A DNA stretch of 37,918 bases, taken from assembly GCA_012518355.1 (NCBI GenBank), contig JAAYSP010000239.1, forward strand, positions 1-37,918. Reading direction: 5' to 3'. The translations under genes were made by a program, and so were the position numbers. The stretch comes from a candidate division WS1 bacterium (GTDB lineage Bacteria > Armatimonadota > Zipacnadia > Zipacnadales > UBA11051). Shown here one piece after another: positions 1-7,995 of this stretch (position 1 is its first letter; the number at the start of each line of letters is the position of its first letter). The notes beneath the pieces were generated by a model. The model had not been told where the DNA came from. It made no database searches and worked only from the letters and a program-made list of their open reading frames with translations.

Positions 1-32
1 ATCTGGTATGTGTCGTGTGGCAAAACGCCAAT

Positions 33-65
33 ATCGGGGCGGAGCAAGCCATCGTCCGCCCCGAT
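33..65 (-). terminator. Hairpin downstream of gap, probable terminator
   Basis: A perfect 11-bp inverted repeat (arms 33-43 and 55-65, ATCGGGGCGGA against its complement) with an 11-nt loop lies about 90 nt past the gap stop codon. Read on the minus strand, the stem is followed by ATTGGCGTTTTGCC, which has only a short T run. A terminator for gap is the simplest reading; the weak T tract lowers certainty. Confidence 0.55.
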
Positions 66-155
66 AATTGTCATGCGCCAGTCAGTCACCGTCGTTTTAT
101 GGCATGTCGGTCAGCAGCATCATGCAGCAGTCGTTGCCATTGGGTTGCACAGATG

Positions 156-1175
156 CTACAGGCTCTCACCGATCATCTGGATTAGCTCGGCGGTGCGAGT
201 GGCATAGCCTGCTTCGTTGTCATACCAGCCGAGCACCTTGACGAGAGTACCGCCAATCACTGAGGTGCATCCGGCATCGAGAATGCAGGAGGCGGGATTG
301 CCCACGATGTCAGACAGGACGATGGGATCCTCGCAGTATTCCAGGTAGCCTTCCAGTTCGCCCTCGGCGGCAGCCTTGAATGCAGCATTGATTTCTTCTG
401 CTGTGGTGCTCTTTTCGACGTTGAGCGTGAAGTCGGTCACGGAGCCCGTCGGTGTGGGTACCCGCAGTGCCAGGCCGTCAAGTTTGCCGTTTAGGTTGGG
501 CAGAACCAGGCCGATAGCACGGGCGGCACCTGTGGAGGTCGGCACGATGTTCAGTGCGGCCGAGCGAGCACGTCGCAGGTCGCTATGTGGGCCGTCCATG
601 AGGTTTTGGTCTGACGTGTAGCTGTGGATCGTGGTCATGACACCGTTGACGATGCCGAAGTTTTCGTCGATAACTTTGGCCATGGGGGCCAGTGAGTTGG
701 TGGTGCAGGATGCGTTGGAGATCAGACTATGCTTGGCCGGATCATAGGTGTCATCATTGACGCCCAGCACGAGCGTGACGAGGTTGTCGGCATCGCCCTT
801 GCATGGCGCAGATATGAGGACCTTCTTGGCACCGGCTTCCAGGTGCTTTCCAGCGCCTTCAGCATTGGTGAAAAATCCTGTGGACTCGAGTACTACCTGT
901 ACACCCATGTCAGCCCACGGCAGCTTAGCGGGGTCGCGCTCCGCCAGGCTGGTGACCTTGCAGCCATCCACGACAATAGCGCCATCGGCGACGCTGATAT
1001 CGCTGTCGAAAGTGCCATAGACGCTGTCGTACTTGAGCAAGTGGGCCAGCGTCGTATCGTCAGTCAAATCGTTGACTGCGAGGACTTCAACTTCGTCACA
1101 GAACTCCTCATGAAGTATTTTGAAAACTTGTCTCCCGATGCGGCCGAATCCGTTGATCGCTACTTTTACGGACAC
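156..1175 (-). CDS. gap: Glyceraldehyde-3-phosphate dehydrogenase, type I
   Basis: It converts glyceraldehyde 3-phosphate, NAD+ and phosphate to 1,3-bisphosphoglycerate in the cytoplasm, for glycolysis or gluconeogenesis. The 339 residues match the usual family length. The Rossmann motif INGFGRIGR lies at residues 7-15, Asp36 in AVNDL suggests NAD+ preference, the catalytic cysteine is Cys157 in SNASCTTN, and the partner histidine is His184 in TTIHSYT. The start is GTG, chosen because an AGGAGG Shine-Dalgarno sits at about 1184-1189 with normal spacing. No pgk or tpi follows within the window, so gap seems to stand alone with its own hairpin terminator. A stem-loop (1209-1261) lies in its leader. 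Nothing in the protein looks unusual. Confidence 0.97.
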   Translation of the reverse strand: MSVKVAINGFGRIGRQVFKILHEEFCDEVEVLAVNDLTDDTTLAHLLKYDSVYGTFDSDISVADGAIVVDGCKVTSLAERDPAKLPWADMGVQVVLESTGFFTNAEGAGKHLEAGAKKVLISAPCKGDADNLVTLVLGVNDDTYDPAKHSLISNASCTTNSLAPMAKVIDENFGIVNGVMTTIHSYTSDQNLMDGPHSDLRRARSAALNIVPTSTGAARAIGLVLPNLNGKLDGLALRVPTPTGSVTDFTLNVEKSTTAEEINAAFKAAAEGELEGYLEYCEDPIVLSDIVGNPASCILDAGCTSVIGGTLVKVLGWYDNEAGYATRTAELIQMIGESL

Positions 1176-1208
1176 TGTGTTCTCCTCCTGTTACGATAGT
1201 CAGATTGA

Positions 1209-1261
1209 AGCGGCCCCTCATTAGTGCACGGTTACCGGCTTGGACAAATGCGGGGGCCGCT
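1209..1261 (-). promoter_or_regulatory. Stem-loop in the gap leader
   Basis: Arms AGCGGCCCC (1209-1217) and GGGGCCGCT (1253-1261) form a 9-bp, almost pure GC stem with a 35-nt loop. It ends about 20 nt before the gap Shine-Dalgarno on the minus strand. No T run follows, so it is less like a terminator for the upstream yvcK gene than a leader structure that could affect gap expression. Function is inferred from position only. Confidence 0.4.
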
Positions 1262-1322
1262 GCGAAACGCCAGTTACCCAAAATTCAGCTATGTCGTCTA
1301 CTTTACTACATATCAGCTGGTT

Positions 1323-2609
1323 TTACAAGCCTATCTTGGTCTCTTGCGCAACCAAACGGATGATAGCATCAGACAGCCTGTCAGGATTGTGTCGTGCCCA
1401 GTCATCATCGGAGAGAAACTCGCCCTCAACGGGTATGTATCCCATCCGTGCGATGGTTGCCACATCGGGCTCGACGAAGATGGCGCCGGCAGCATGATAC
1501 CGTTGCAGGATTTCGCGGTCGGGCCGCTGAGTGTTGACGATTACGTACTCGAAGACTGGGCTATCCACATGCTTTTCGATAGCTGCGACGTGGTCGGATG
1601 CCTTGAAGCTGTCGGTCTCACCGGGCTGAGTCATGACGTTGCATACAAAAATGCGCAAGGCCGGGGTGTTTGCCAGAGCGTCGGCTACACCGGCTACCAG
1701 CAGGTTGGGAGTCACACTGGTGTAGGTGCTACCGGGGCCGATGATGATGACACGCGCCTCGGCGATGGCTTCGAGCACCTCAGGAACTGCTGGAGGCGCC
1801 GGTGGATCCAGGAAGATGTAGTCTATGGATTCGGTGGTCATCGAGATGGTCGTCTCGCCACGGAGCTCGGTTCCCCCGGTAGTGCGCGCACACAGCTCAA
1901 CCTTCTGCAGTGTTGGGGGTAGCACCCGTCCCCGGATAGCCAGAACCCGACTCGTCTCCTGCACCGCGCGCTCGAAATCACCAGTGATGTCGGTCAGAGC
2001 GGCGATGAGCAGGTTTCCGAGGCTGTGACCGCCAAGTTCGGTGGACGCACCGTTGAAGCGGTACTGCAGCAGTTGGGTCATCAGTGGCTCCTCGTCGGCC
2101 AGAGCAACGAGGCAGTTGCGGATGTCTCCTGGCGGTAGGCCCAGCCCGGGCAGATCTCTGGTGAGCCGGCCAGAGCTGCCGCCATCATCGGAAATCGTGG
2201 CAATCGCGGTCAGGTTGGAGGTGCGTGTTTTCAGTCCGCGCAGAAGCTGTGACAGACCGGTGCCCCCGCCTATGGTCACTACCGCAGGTCCCATGGCCCG
2301 ACGCCTACGGGTAAGCATGACATCCACCAGTTGGTCTTCGTCGGGCAAGAGCGCTGTCGCCACAGACCTGACCACCTGACGCATGGCAAGCGCGACAAGT
2401 GCCAAGCCTATCAGGATGGCGATGCTGCCGATAGCGGTGGCTGCCAGAGGCCCACCGCTGTAGATGGTCAATTCGTACGCGAACAGGTTTAGCATCAGCA
2501 CCGCACCCATGGCGGCCACGGCGATCCCGATGAGGATCAGCAGAAACCAGCGCTTGACCCGCAGGCCTGGATGCAGCCATCGTGTTGCTCGCTGCCAGCC
2601 TGAGTTCAT
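1323..2609 (-). CDS. yvcK: YvcK/CofD-like (gluconeogenesis factor family) with N-terminal membrane helices
   Basis: Members of this family (UPF0052) are needed in Bacillus for growth on gluconeogenic carbon and for normal cell shape; they bind UDP-sugars and resemble the CofD phospholactate transferase. The core starts at about residue 108, with VTIGGGTGL (111-119) and the SDDGGSSGRL and PPGDIRNC motifs further on. Residues about 21-43 and 56-78 are two hydrophobic helices absent from the roughly 317-residue Bacillus protein, so this 428-residue version should be membrane-anchored with a cytoplasmic catalytic part. The frame stays open to 2819, but the extra 70 residues are low-complexity and run into the next gene. 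ATG 2609 has a GAGGTG site and was chosen. Its neighbours are gap (downstream) and the PurS-like gene (upstream); no rapZ or whiA partner is here. Confidence 0.9.
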   Translation of the reverse strand: MNSGWQRATRWLHPGLRVKRWFLLILIGIAVAAMGAVLMLNLFAYELTIYSGGPLAATAIGSIAILIGLALVALAMRQVVRSVATALLPDEDQLVDVMLTRRRRAMGPAVVTIGGGTGLSQLLRGLKTRTSNLTAIATISDDGGSSGRLTRDLPGLGLPPGDIRNCLVALADEEPLMTQLLQYRFNGASTELGGHSLGNLLIAALTDITGDFERAVQETSRVLAIRGRVLPPTLQKVELCARTTGGTELRGETTISMTTESIDYIFLDPPAPPAVPEVLEAIAEARVIIIGPGSTYTSVTPNLLVAGVADALANTPALRIFVCNVMTQPGETDSFKASDHVAAIEKHVDSPVFEYVIVNTQRPDREILQRYHAAGAIFVEPDVATIARMGYIPVEGEFLSDDDWARHNPDRLSDAIIRLVAQETKIGL

Positions 2610-2706
2610 ATGATTCCGTTCACCTCGCCCAAGTATACGCAGCATGGTCTCGAACCAGACAGGTTTGGAGCCCATGCGCGCACCGGGGATTAGTATCGCC
2701 TGATCT

Positions 2707-3237
2707 CTACCAAACCTCACTGTCTTGATAGTGCGGGTTGAGTAGCAGTCCTTCGCTGCGTGAGCGGGTGACAGCCATCTGCTCGGCCATCTGCCTGGCC
2801 TGCTCCGGGCTGTCGCCACGGAGTGTCAGGGCCCACAGAGTGCCGACGACCACTGATTGCACCTGCTCACCGACACCCTGACCATCATGCAGGCTTTTCA
2901 GTATCGTCTTGCCGGCTTCGTTGCCGTCATCAGTCACCAGCACGTGAACCGTCCAGGCGCCATCATCGTCTGAGATGAGAGAATTGTGTAGCCCTGGCTG
3001 GACCTGATAGCGGTGTTTCAGAGGGTTCAGGAACAGAGTGGTGTCCCGCGCAAGTGTATCGGCCACTTGCACCGCCTGCTGCGGGTTGTCAGCATGAATG
3101 GCGAGGCGGAAGTAGTCAGCGCGGGATAGGCTGACGAGCGCTGATTCGTAGCCCATGCGGCCCCGTAGAGCTGAGGCGGCAGTCTGGGCGATGACATCAG
3201 GTGTTTTCAGTTCGACTGTGAGTTCAACTGTCTGCAT
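2707..3237 (-). CDS. Tandem PurS-like domain protein
   Basis: PurS is the small (about 80-residue) subunit that bridges PurL and PurQ in the FGAM synthetase of purine synthesis. This 176-residue protein seems to contain two PurS-like units. Unit 1 (about 4-80) has the VELTVELK opening strand, MGYES, a central DYFRLAI strand and LNPLKHRYQV. Unit 2 (about 95-176) has WTVHVLV, TLWALTLRG and LNPHYQDSEV. The repeated LNP-x(5-6)-V ending matches the 'NPVIEDY' end of PurS. Start ATG 3237 has a GGTGA site 7 nt upstream; an upstream in-frame start at 3288 would add 17 unlikely residues. A short-form purL lies 14.6 kb away on the other strand, so a role as its PurS is plausible but not shown. The family call is by eye; a generic ferredoxin-like fold protein is the alternative. 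Confidence 0.6.
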   Translation of the reverse strand: MQTVELTVELKTPDVIAQTAASALRGRMGYESALVSLSRADYFRLAIHADNPQQAVQVADTLARDTTLFLNPLKHRYQVQPGLHNSLISDDDGAWTVHVLVTDDGNEAGKTILKSLHDGQGVGEQVQSVVVGTLWALTLRGDSPEQARQMAEQMAVTRSRSEGLLLNPHYQDSEVW

Positions 3238-3470
3238 AGAGATTTCACCGGTTTTGAAGGGAAATGGACAGTAGATGCAGAATAGCATTTCGGCGTCGCC
3301 GGCGCCAGTTCCTGCCGGCGGTGAAGCTACCAGTTACAACGCATCGGTAGCGACAATGCCACAGACACGACAGCTCAACCGATTTTTAGCCGGTCGATGA
3401 GCACCGACATCCAGGCTAGATGCCGCCATGGCAGTTGCTGAATAGACGCGGCAGGATTGTGAGATGATGC

Positions 3471-4136
3471 ATGATGACCGGAAATGCCTGTCAGACTGAT
3501 GCACCACAAGCTCGAAGTGACATGGTGGAACCTGACGGCGTTGATGATTTGCTGACGATGGTGACGCGACTGCTGACGCAAGCGGGCGCGTACTCAGTGC
3601 TGCATCCCGGCTGTGGCTGTGGCAGGTATGGCCGTCACCTGGCCCAAGCTGGATTTCTGGTCACCGCTTTCGATCTGACAACAGTTGCTGTTCGAGCAGC
3701 AGCATCACGGAATGCGGTCTCTGATGCAACGATCCGCTACCTGGTTGGTGATCCTTCACTGCCGTCACGCGATATCGGGCAGTATGACGGGCTGTTTGCC
3801 CCCAACATACTGCACCTGTTTCTTACTCCGGATCGGCATCGCCTGTTGCGGATGCTGGGCAAGCACTTGCGTATCGGCGGTCTGGCTGTGATCACCGCCC
3901 TCTCGGTCAACGACGCCCGATATGGTCAGGGGCGCGAAGTAGAGCCTAACACTTTTGAGATACTCCCCGGACAGTACATACACTTCTATTCAGAAGAAGA
4001 ATTGCATGTAGAGTTGGCTCGCCACCTGCGTCTTTCGGTCATCGAGCCGGCCATCGAAATAGAAGTTGACCACCTGGGTAACCGACGAGAGTATTCTGTG
4101 CTGCTTGCTTGCGGCGTCAAATCCCACGATCACTGA
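3471..4136 (+). CDS. Class I SAM-dependent methyltransferase (TehB/UbiE-like)
   Basis: A 221-residue Rossmann-fold methyltransferase. Motif I is VLHPGCGCGRYGRHLA (about 43-58), followed by the acidic motif II AFDLT; IRYLVGDPS gives the motif with the conserved acidic residue, and YDGLFAPNILHLF with LLRMLGKHLRIGGLAVI gives motifs IV-VI. The pattern DxGCGxGRxxxxLA with a small C-terminal cap fits TehB-like or small-molecule methyltransferases; the usual Asp of motif I is replaced by His-Pro (LHPGCG). The substrate cannot be read from sequence. It is divergent from the PurS-like gene (182-bp gap) and convergent with the barrel-like gene, so it is probably a single-gene unit. The Shine-Dalgarno is weak (GTGAG region), so the exact start, ATG 3471 or 3474, is not firm. 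Confidence 0.8.
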   Translation: MMTGNACQTDAPQARSDMVEPDGVDDLLTMVTRLLTQAGAYSVLHPGCGCGRYGRHLAQAGFLVTAFDLTTVAVRAAASRNAVSDATIRYLVGDPSLPSRDIGQYDGLFAPNILHLFLTPDRHRLLRMLGKHLRIGGLAVITALSVNDARYGQGREVEPNTFEILPGQYIHFYSEEELHVELARHLRLSVIEPAIEIEVDHLGNRREYSVLLACGVKSHDH

Positions 4137-4388
4137 GAGACCTGTGTCGGGCTTTGTTGTGGTTGTCGCTTTGTGTTCGATACCTTCCACGTCCGAACAG
4201 CCGTTGGTGTCTCCAGTAGCACGACTGCAGCCTCTGTGAGGGGCGCAAGCCAGAAGTGCCTCCCTCTCCTCACAGTGCCAGCCGGCCATCATAGAGTTTC
4301 CGCCACTACGAAAGGCTCTGTTCTCCTGGCGGCGTCTGACCGGTAGATCGCGGCGGATACGGCTTCGGGTCTTCGCGCCTCAGCCCAA
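4137..4388. other. Convergent intergenic region
   Basis: This is the space between two converging genes. Frames open here on the minus strand have no recognisable protein and overlap the methyltransferase end. A weak stem (AGAG-TTTC at 4293-4300 with GAAA-GG-CTCT at 4310-4319, a bulged match) could be the methyltransferase terminator, but it lacks a T run. Nothing else is seen. Confidence 0.4.
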
Positions 4389-5186
4389 TTAGCGGCTCCT
4401 GGTGTAGGTCAGCCCGTAGGACCAGTATCCCAAATCGGCGACCCCCAGTACCATGGTGAAGTTGTGATCCTCCTGTGGATCTCTGAATGCATAGGTGATG
4501 TTGGCATTTACGCCTAGCGTGTCATATTCTGCAGCTACAGTTGCGCGCGGATGGAAGCGAGTGCAGACTCCGGCGAAGGGGCCCTTGAAGCGGCCAGTGC
4601 CCAGCCCAACAGTAGCATAGGTGGGGTGCCGATCTGCACTGACCTGTTTTGTTGCTACGGCGTAGAAGCTTCGCGCTTCGCCCGACAGTGGGCGGTGCTG
4701 AGTGGCTGCACGCTGGTTGCTCATGTCCATTCCGCCTATGGCCACAGCCGGTTTGGAGCCCTCTTCGGCCAGGATTTGCCACTGCCAGTTATAGCTAGGT
4801 TCACCTTTGTCGCCGGTGAGTGTGTATGCCAGATAGATTCCGTTGCCCGGTTTGCCCAGGCCAAATGCGGGATTCAGAGTCCCGTTGATTTTATCACCAT
4901 GCCAGCCCAGCGTCAGGCCGCTGTCTGCCATCCCCACATTTGCGTCGAGTATGTAGTTACCGGCGCATGGGGTGTAGGCTATTGGGATAGCCATCTGCGC
5001 AGGGCCAGCGCCACCTGCTTTCCCCTCAGGGCTGACTGTCCAGTTGTTGCCCGGCAGGCCTGAGTCAAACCTGAACTGGTAGTAGTCGTACAGATCTTCT
5101 GCGGGATAGGCAAAAACCAGCCCTGACGTCGCTAGTATGGCGGTCGTCACAAGCACTACCATCCAGATGCGTGTCGCACAACGCAT
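4389..5186 (-). CDS. Secreted protein, probable outer-membrane beta-barrel
   Basis: A 265-residue protein with a clear signal peptide (basic MRCATRIW, hydrophobic core to about residue 24, likely cleavage after GLVFA). The mature part is rich in Gly, Tyr, Thr and Asn, with alternating hydrophobic/polar strands such as NGIYLAYTL, NWQWQI, ATVAAEYDTLGVNANITYAF, NFTMVLGVADLGYWSYGLTY. This is what a small beta-barrel looks like, and it would imply an outer membrane. The protein ends in YTRSR, not in the aromatic C-terminal residue typical of proteobacterial porins. The Shine-Dalgarno GGGAGGAAAAG is strong and close to ATG 5186. It lies 95 nt downstream of the archaemetzincin-like gene on the same strand and may be the last gene of that cluster. 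No specific family is recognised. Confidence 0.7.
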   Translation of the reverse strand: MRCATRIWMVVLVTTAILATSGLVFAYPAEDLYDYYQFRFDSGLPGNNWTVSPEGKAGGAGPAQMAIPIAYTPCAGNYILDANVGMADSGLTLGWHGDKINGTLNPAFGLGKPGNGIYLAYTLTGDKGEPSYNWQWQILAEEGSKPAVAIGGMDMSNQRAATQHRPLSGEARSFYAVATKQVSADRHPTYATVGLGTGRFKGPFAGVCTRFHPRATVAAEYDTLGVNANITYAFRDPQEDHNFTMVLGVADLGYWSYGLTYTRSR

Positions 5187-5281
5187 TTTCTTTTCCTCCC
5201 ATACGAGAGCTAGAACACACCTTTAGTGCAGTACTGATCATCTTATCCGTTCGTCTTCGGACATCCTGCGACACAGCCAAC

Positions 5282-6076
5282 TCACGGCCCTGAAAAGCTA
5301 CTGATAGCCTCCAGCAGTGCGGTGTGGTGCGCGCACAAGCGGCTTTCAAGCCCGGTCTGTGCCTGAAGCAACTCAGCCTGTGTTCGGGCCGCATGTAGCG
5401 GACAGGTAGGCTCCGCACAGGGCCCGTCGCCTGTCGCCCGATACACTACTGCCATCAGCAGATAGCCCTTGAGCAGTTCGTTTATTCGCGGATCGCCATA
5501 GCCTGCCGTTTGGTCGGCAAACTGATGAGCCAGATCCTCCAGGTACTCTTCGGCACCTAGCATCACATACTGGGCGCGTCGAAAGTTGTACTCCCGTGGC
5601 CTCGAGGGCACTTCTATCAGCCCGCTGGTAGAGACTATGGAGGGATTGCCGAGAGCTGCGACACCGCCGAACAGGCCGTTTTGCGGATCATAGTCAGCCA
5701 GCAGATCAGAGCAGATGATGATATGTAGATGCCCCAGGTCAGATTCGGCTTCCGGGATTAGCAATCGCATAGCCGCCTGCAACGGTCGAGCCAGGTAGGC
5801 AGTCTCCAGATCCACTCCCGACAGTGGCGGCAGTAGTTCATCTGTGTCCGATAGTAGCTCCGCTACACTTGCTCCAGCTAGCTGTTTGGACAGCTCTGCT
5901 TCCAGTATGTCGCGCTCAGAGGGCCCAAATCGGGCCAGGTGGTGCGTGACGAAGTCGGCGCGGGCGACTATCTGCAGCCCCGGCAGTTGACTTGCCAGGA
6001 ATCCAGCGAGGTATTTTGTGTCCAGCCCCTCGCTGTCGGGATCATCATAGATGCAGATGGTGTCTATTTGGATCAT
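5282..6076 (-). CDS. Archaemetzincin-like protein lacking the HExxH zinc site
   Basis: Archaemetzincins are zinc peptidases with HExxHxxGxxHC followed by C-x4-C and a later CxxC that binds a second zinc. In this 264-residue protein, residues 209-220 (AVVYRATGDGPC) occupy the same spacing: Gly216 and Cys220 are kept, while the zinc His, the catalytic Glu and the other two His are replaced by A, V, R and P. Then come Pro223, Cys225 (C-x4-C) and, 22 residues on, Cys248-Ala-His250. Upstream, LHIIICSDL (117-125), GLFGGVAALGNPSIVSTSGL (134-153) and FRRA match the family's core strands. I recall a database family of 'putative metallopeptidases' (DUF6775) that may be the same group, but could not check. 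The likely state is a non-catalytic homologue that keeps the structural Cys/His site. Its ATG overlaps the yggU stop (ATGA), so the two are translationally coupled. Confidence 0.65.
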   Translation of the reverse strand: MIQIDTICIYDDPDSEGLDTKYLAGFLASQLPGLQIVARADFVTHHLARFGPSERDILEAELSKQLAGASVAELLSDTDELLPPLSGVDLETAYLARPLQAAMRLLIPEAESDLGHLHIIICSDLLADYDPQNGLFGGVAALGNPSIVSTSGLIEVPSRPREYNFRRAQYVMLGAEEYLEDLAHQFADQTAGYGDPRINELLKGYLLMAVVYRATGDGPCAEPTCPLHAARTQAELLQAQTGLESRLCAHHTALLEAISSFSGP

Positions 6077-6351
6077 TTGCTCAGCGCTTGTTGCAGGCTC
6101 TGTCGAATTTGTTTGACGGAACAGCCGGATATGCTTAGCAGCTTATTTCGTGCGTTGTGTCCGCTGATGATGGCGATGTCGCTGGCTCGTATCTTCAGAA
6201 CCTGCGCGAGCAGCTTTATGGTCGCCTCATTTGCAGCACCTTTGACCGGCGCACCGGTCACCTTCACGGCCAACTGTTTACCGTTCCAGCTACAGATCTG
6301 ATTTCGTGAGGACCTGGGCGTCACTCGGACTCGCAGCTTGACCGGCGGCAT
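6073..6351 (-). CDS. yggU: DUF167 / YggU family protein
   Basis: A 92-residue cytoplasmic protein of the UPF0235/DUF167 family, whose biochemical role is not established. Recognisable parts are the opening LRVRVTPRSSRN, the hallmark VTGAPVKGAANEATIKLLA (about 30-49) and ISGHNARNKLLSI (62-74). Length and motifs are normal. The stop codon overlaps the start of the archaemetzincin-like gene by 4 nt, and the CPBP gene ends 92 nt downstream of... that is, on the 5' side of it in transcription order. In many bacteria yggU lies with yggS, proC and yggT, and the same set is seen here. Confidence 0.93.
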   Translation of the reverse strand: MPPVKLRVRVTPRSSRNQICSWNGKQLAVKVTGAPVKGAANEATIKLLAQVLKIRASDIAIISGHNARNKLLSISGCSVKQIRQSLQQALSK

Positions 6352-6443
6352 GCAGTAGCCTCTCCGTTCAGTAGGTCGCAGTCACGGCCAACTGCGACAG
6401 ATTTCACATGTTCTTTTAGTAGTCTATCATCAACAACTTGCCC

Positions 6444-7970
6444 TCAGTAGCTTACCAGCAATATAACCGCAAATGCCAGTATGTTGTTGACAGCATGGCA
6501 TACGATACACGGGATGAGCGAGCGGCTGCGCTCGTACAGCACGGCGAGGATGATACCCATGACGACAAGCTGCACCAGGGCCATCGGATTCAGGTGCATA
6601 AGGGCGAAAACTCCGGCGCTTATTATCACCGCCGTGAAGGGCGGAAGATAGCGGCGCAAGCCGGCATAGACGAAGCCACGGAAGATCAGCTCTTCGACAA
6701 GTGGTGCTGCTAGCCCCAGTAGGGCCAGATACAGCACTACTGAAAGCGGATCCTGCCGCTCCAGTAAATCCATCCCCAGCTGCATGACTGGACTGGCCAC
6801 TGGCAGTGACTGGTTCATGAGGCCCTGCATGAGTAGCACCAGCAGGTAGATGCTGTAGCCCGCCACTCCATCAAGAAGCAGCGACCCTACACGATTTGTG
6901 GTTCGCAGTCCCAACACGCTGAGCTTCTGCGCCCTGGTGGCTCTGATCCGCCACATCATCAGACGTACCGCGATTAGCATCACCAGCAGATACTGAACAG
7001 CTACCATAATCGCGCGAACTGTTGGGCTGTCTGTGATCCGCTCCAGATGCTCTGCTACCGCGCCGAGCGCCAATCCTGCTGCCAGCAACGCCAGCAGCAG
7101 CACCGCCAACACCTCAGCGATATCCATCAGCCGCCACGGCACGTGCCACGGTACTCGTGCACGGCTCAAATCAGCACGCCGGGGCACACTGAAAATACCT
7201 TGCCACAGGAAAACCACCAGCACCGAGGCGCTGAGCAGTAACAGCAGCATGACTATGGAGCCCAGCAAAAGCGCCCACCATCCGAAGCGCCACTGGTGGG
7301 CTGCAGCCCGGTGCCGAGCTTCCTGCAGCGGGTTCGCTAGCTGTGTACGTGTCCTTCCGGCGCTGCTACGCTGCGTCCTATCGTCAGTCTCCTGCGTCAG
7401 GCGAACGTAGTAGCGAGGTACGGTCAGATGCGCCAGCCATATCGGCAGCGACTGCAGGTGGGGCAGCACATCGTCCAGGCTTTCGTCACTGTCTCGGTGC
7501 GGTGAGAACAGCCGGATCAGTGCCAGATATAGCGCTTCGTTTTCCACATCCTGCACAGCCGCCTCCAGGAACAGAGCTTGCGCCTGGTCTGGGTAGCCGC
7601 GCAGACCATAGAAGACCCCCAGACGACAGTCGGCATAGGGGTTTTCTATGCCTGGGTCGAGCACCAGGGTTTCATACTGCGCCATGGCCCTGTCATATAG
7701 GCTATCTGGATCTAGATGCTGGGGCAGGCCCACGTGCATCCGCTCCTGCACCTGGCGGCCAAACAGGGACATGCGCATGAGCAGATCAGGCTGTATCAGC
7801 TGCCGACGCATCATCTCCTGCTGTGCGGGATGAGGCATCTGTCCGCCGGCATGCTTGGCGCCAACGTCTTGACTTCGGTATACCGCAACGCCGATTGCGA
7901 AAATAGATGCAACCAGTGCGATGCGCCACAGAGTCGCCTGGCTCAGACGCGGCCGATTGGGTGTGCTCAC
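6444..7970 (-). CDS. CPBP-family intramembrane metalloprotease with TPR-like front half
   Basis: The last 130 residues are a CPBP (CAAX protease/bacteriocin-processing, 'Abi') domain of the inner membrane: EELIFRG with the paired Glu at 426-427, FALMH (455-459) and HAVNN (492-496) form the metal site. Ahead of it lie one N-terminal helix (about 12-30), a soluble helical stretch (about 70-200, GVFYGLRGYPDQAQALFLEAA resembles a TPR unit) and several further membrane helices. Total length is 508 residues with GTG 7970, chosen because AAAAGGAG lies 8-9 nt upstream; the longer reading to 8099 would overlap yggT. The substrate is unknown; family members process prenylated proteins, bacteriocin leaders or regulators. 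Its position 25 nt after yggT places it in the cell-division/PLP cluster. Confidence 0.88.
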   Translation of the reverse strand: MSTPNRPRLSQATLWRIALVASIFAIGVAVYRSQDVGAKHAGGQMPHPAQQEMMRRQLIQPDLLMRMSLFGRQVQERMHVGLPQHLDPDSLYDRAMAQYETLVLDPGIENPYADCRLGVFYGLRGYPDQAQALFLEAAVQDVENEALYLALIRLFSPHRDSDESLDDVLPHLQSLPIWLAHLTVPRYYVRLTQETDDRTQRSSAGRTRTQLANPLQEARHRAAAHQWRFGWWALLLGSIVMLLLLLSASVLVVFLWQGIFSVPRRADLSRARVPWHVPWRLMDIAEVLAVLLLALLAAGLALGAVAEHLERITDSPTVRAIMVAVQYLLVMLIAVRLMMWRIRATRAQKLSVLGLRTTNRVGSLLLDGVAGYSIYLLVLLMQGLMNQSLPVASPVMQLGMDLLERQDPLSVVLYLALLGLAAPLVEELIFRGFVYAGLRRYLPPFTAVIISAGVFALMHLNPMALVQLVVMGIILAVLYERSRSLIPCIVCHAVNNILAFAVILLVSY

Positions 7971-7995
7971 CGCTGTGGCTCCTTTTGCATGGTCT

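Noticed and set aside
4551-5063. 170-codon plus-strand frame opposite the barrel-like gene
   Set aside because: The minus frame has a signal peptide, a strong ribosome site and barrel-like strands; the plus frame has none and is its shadow.
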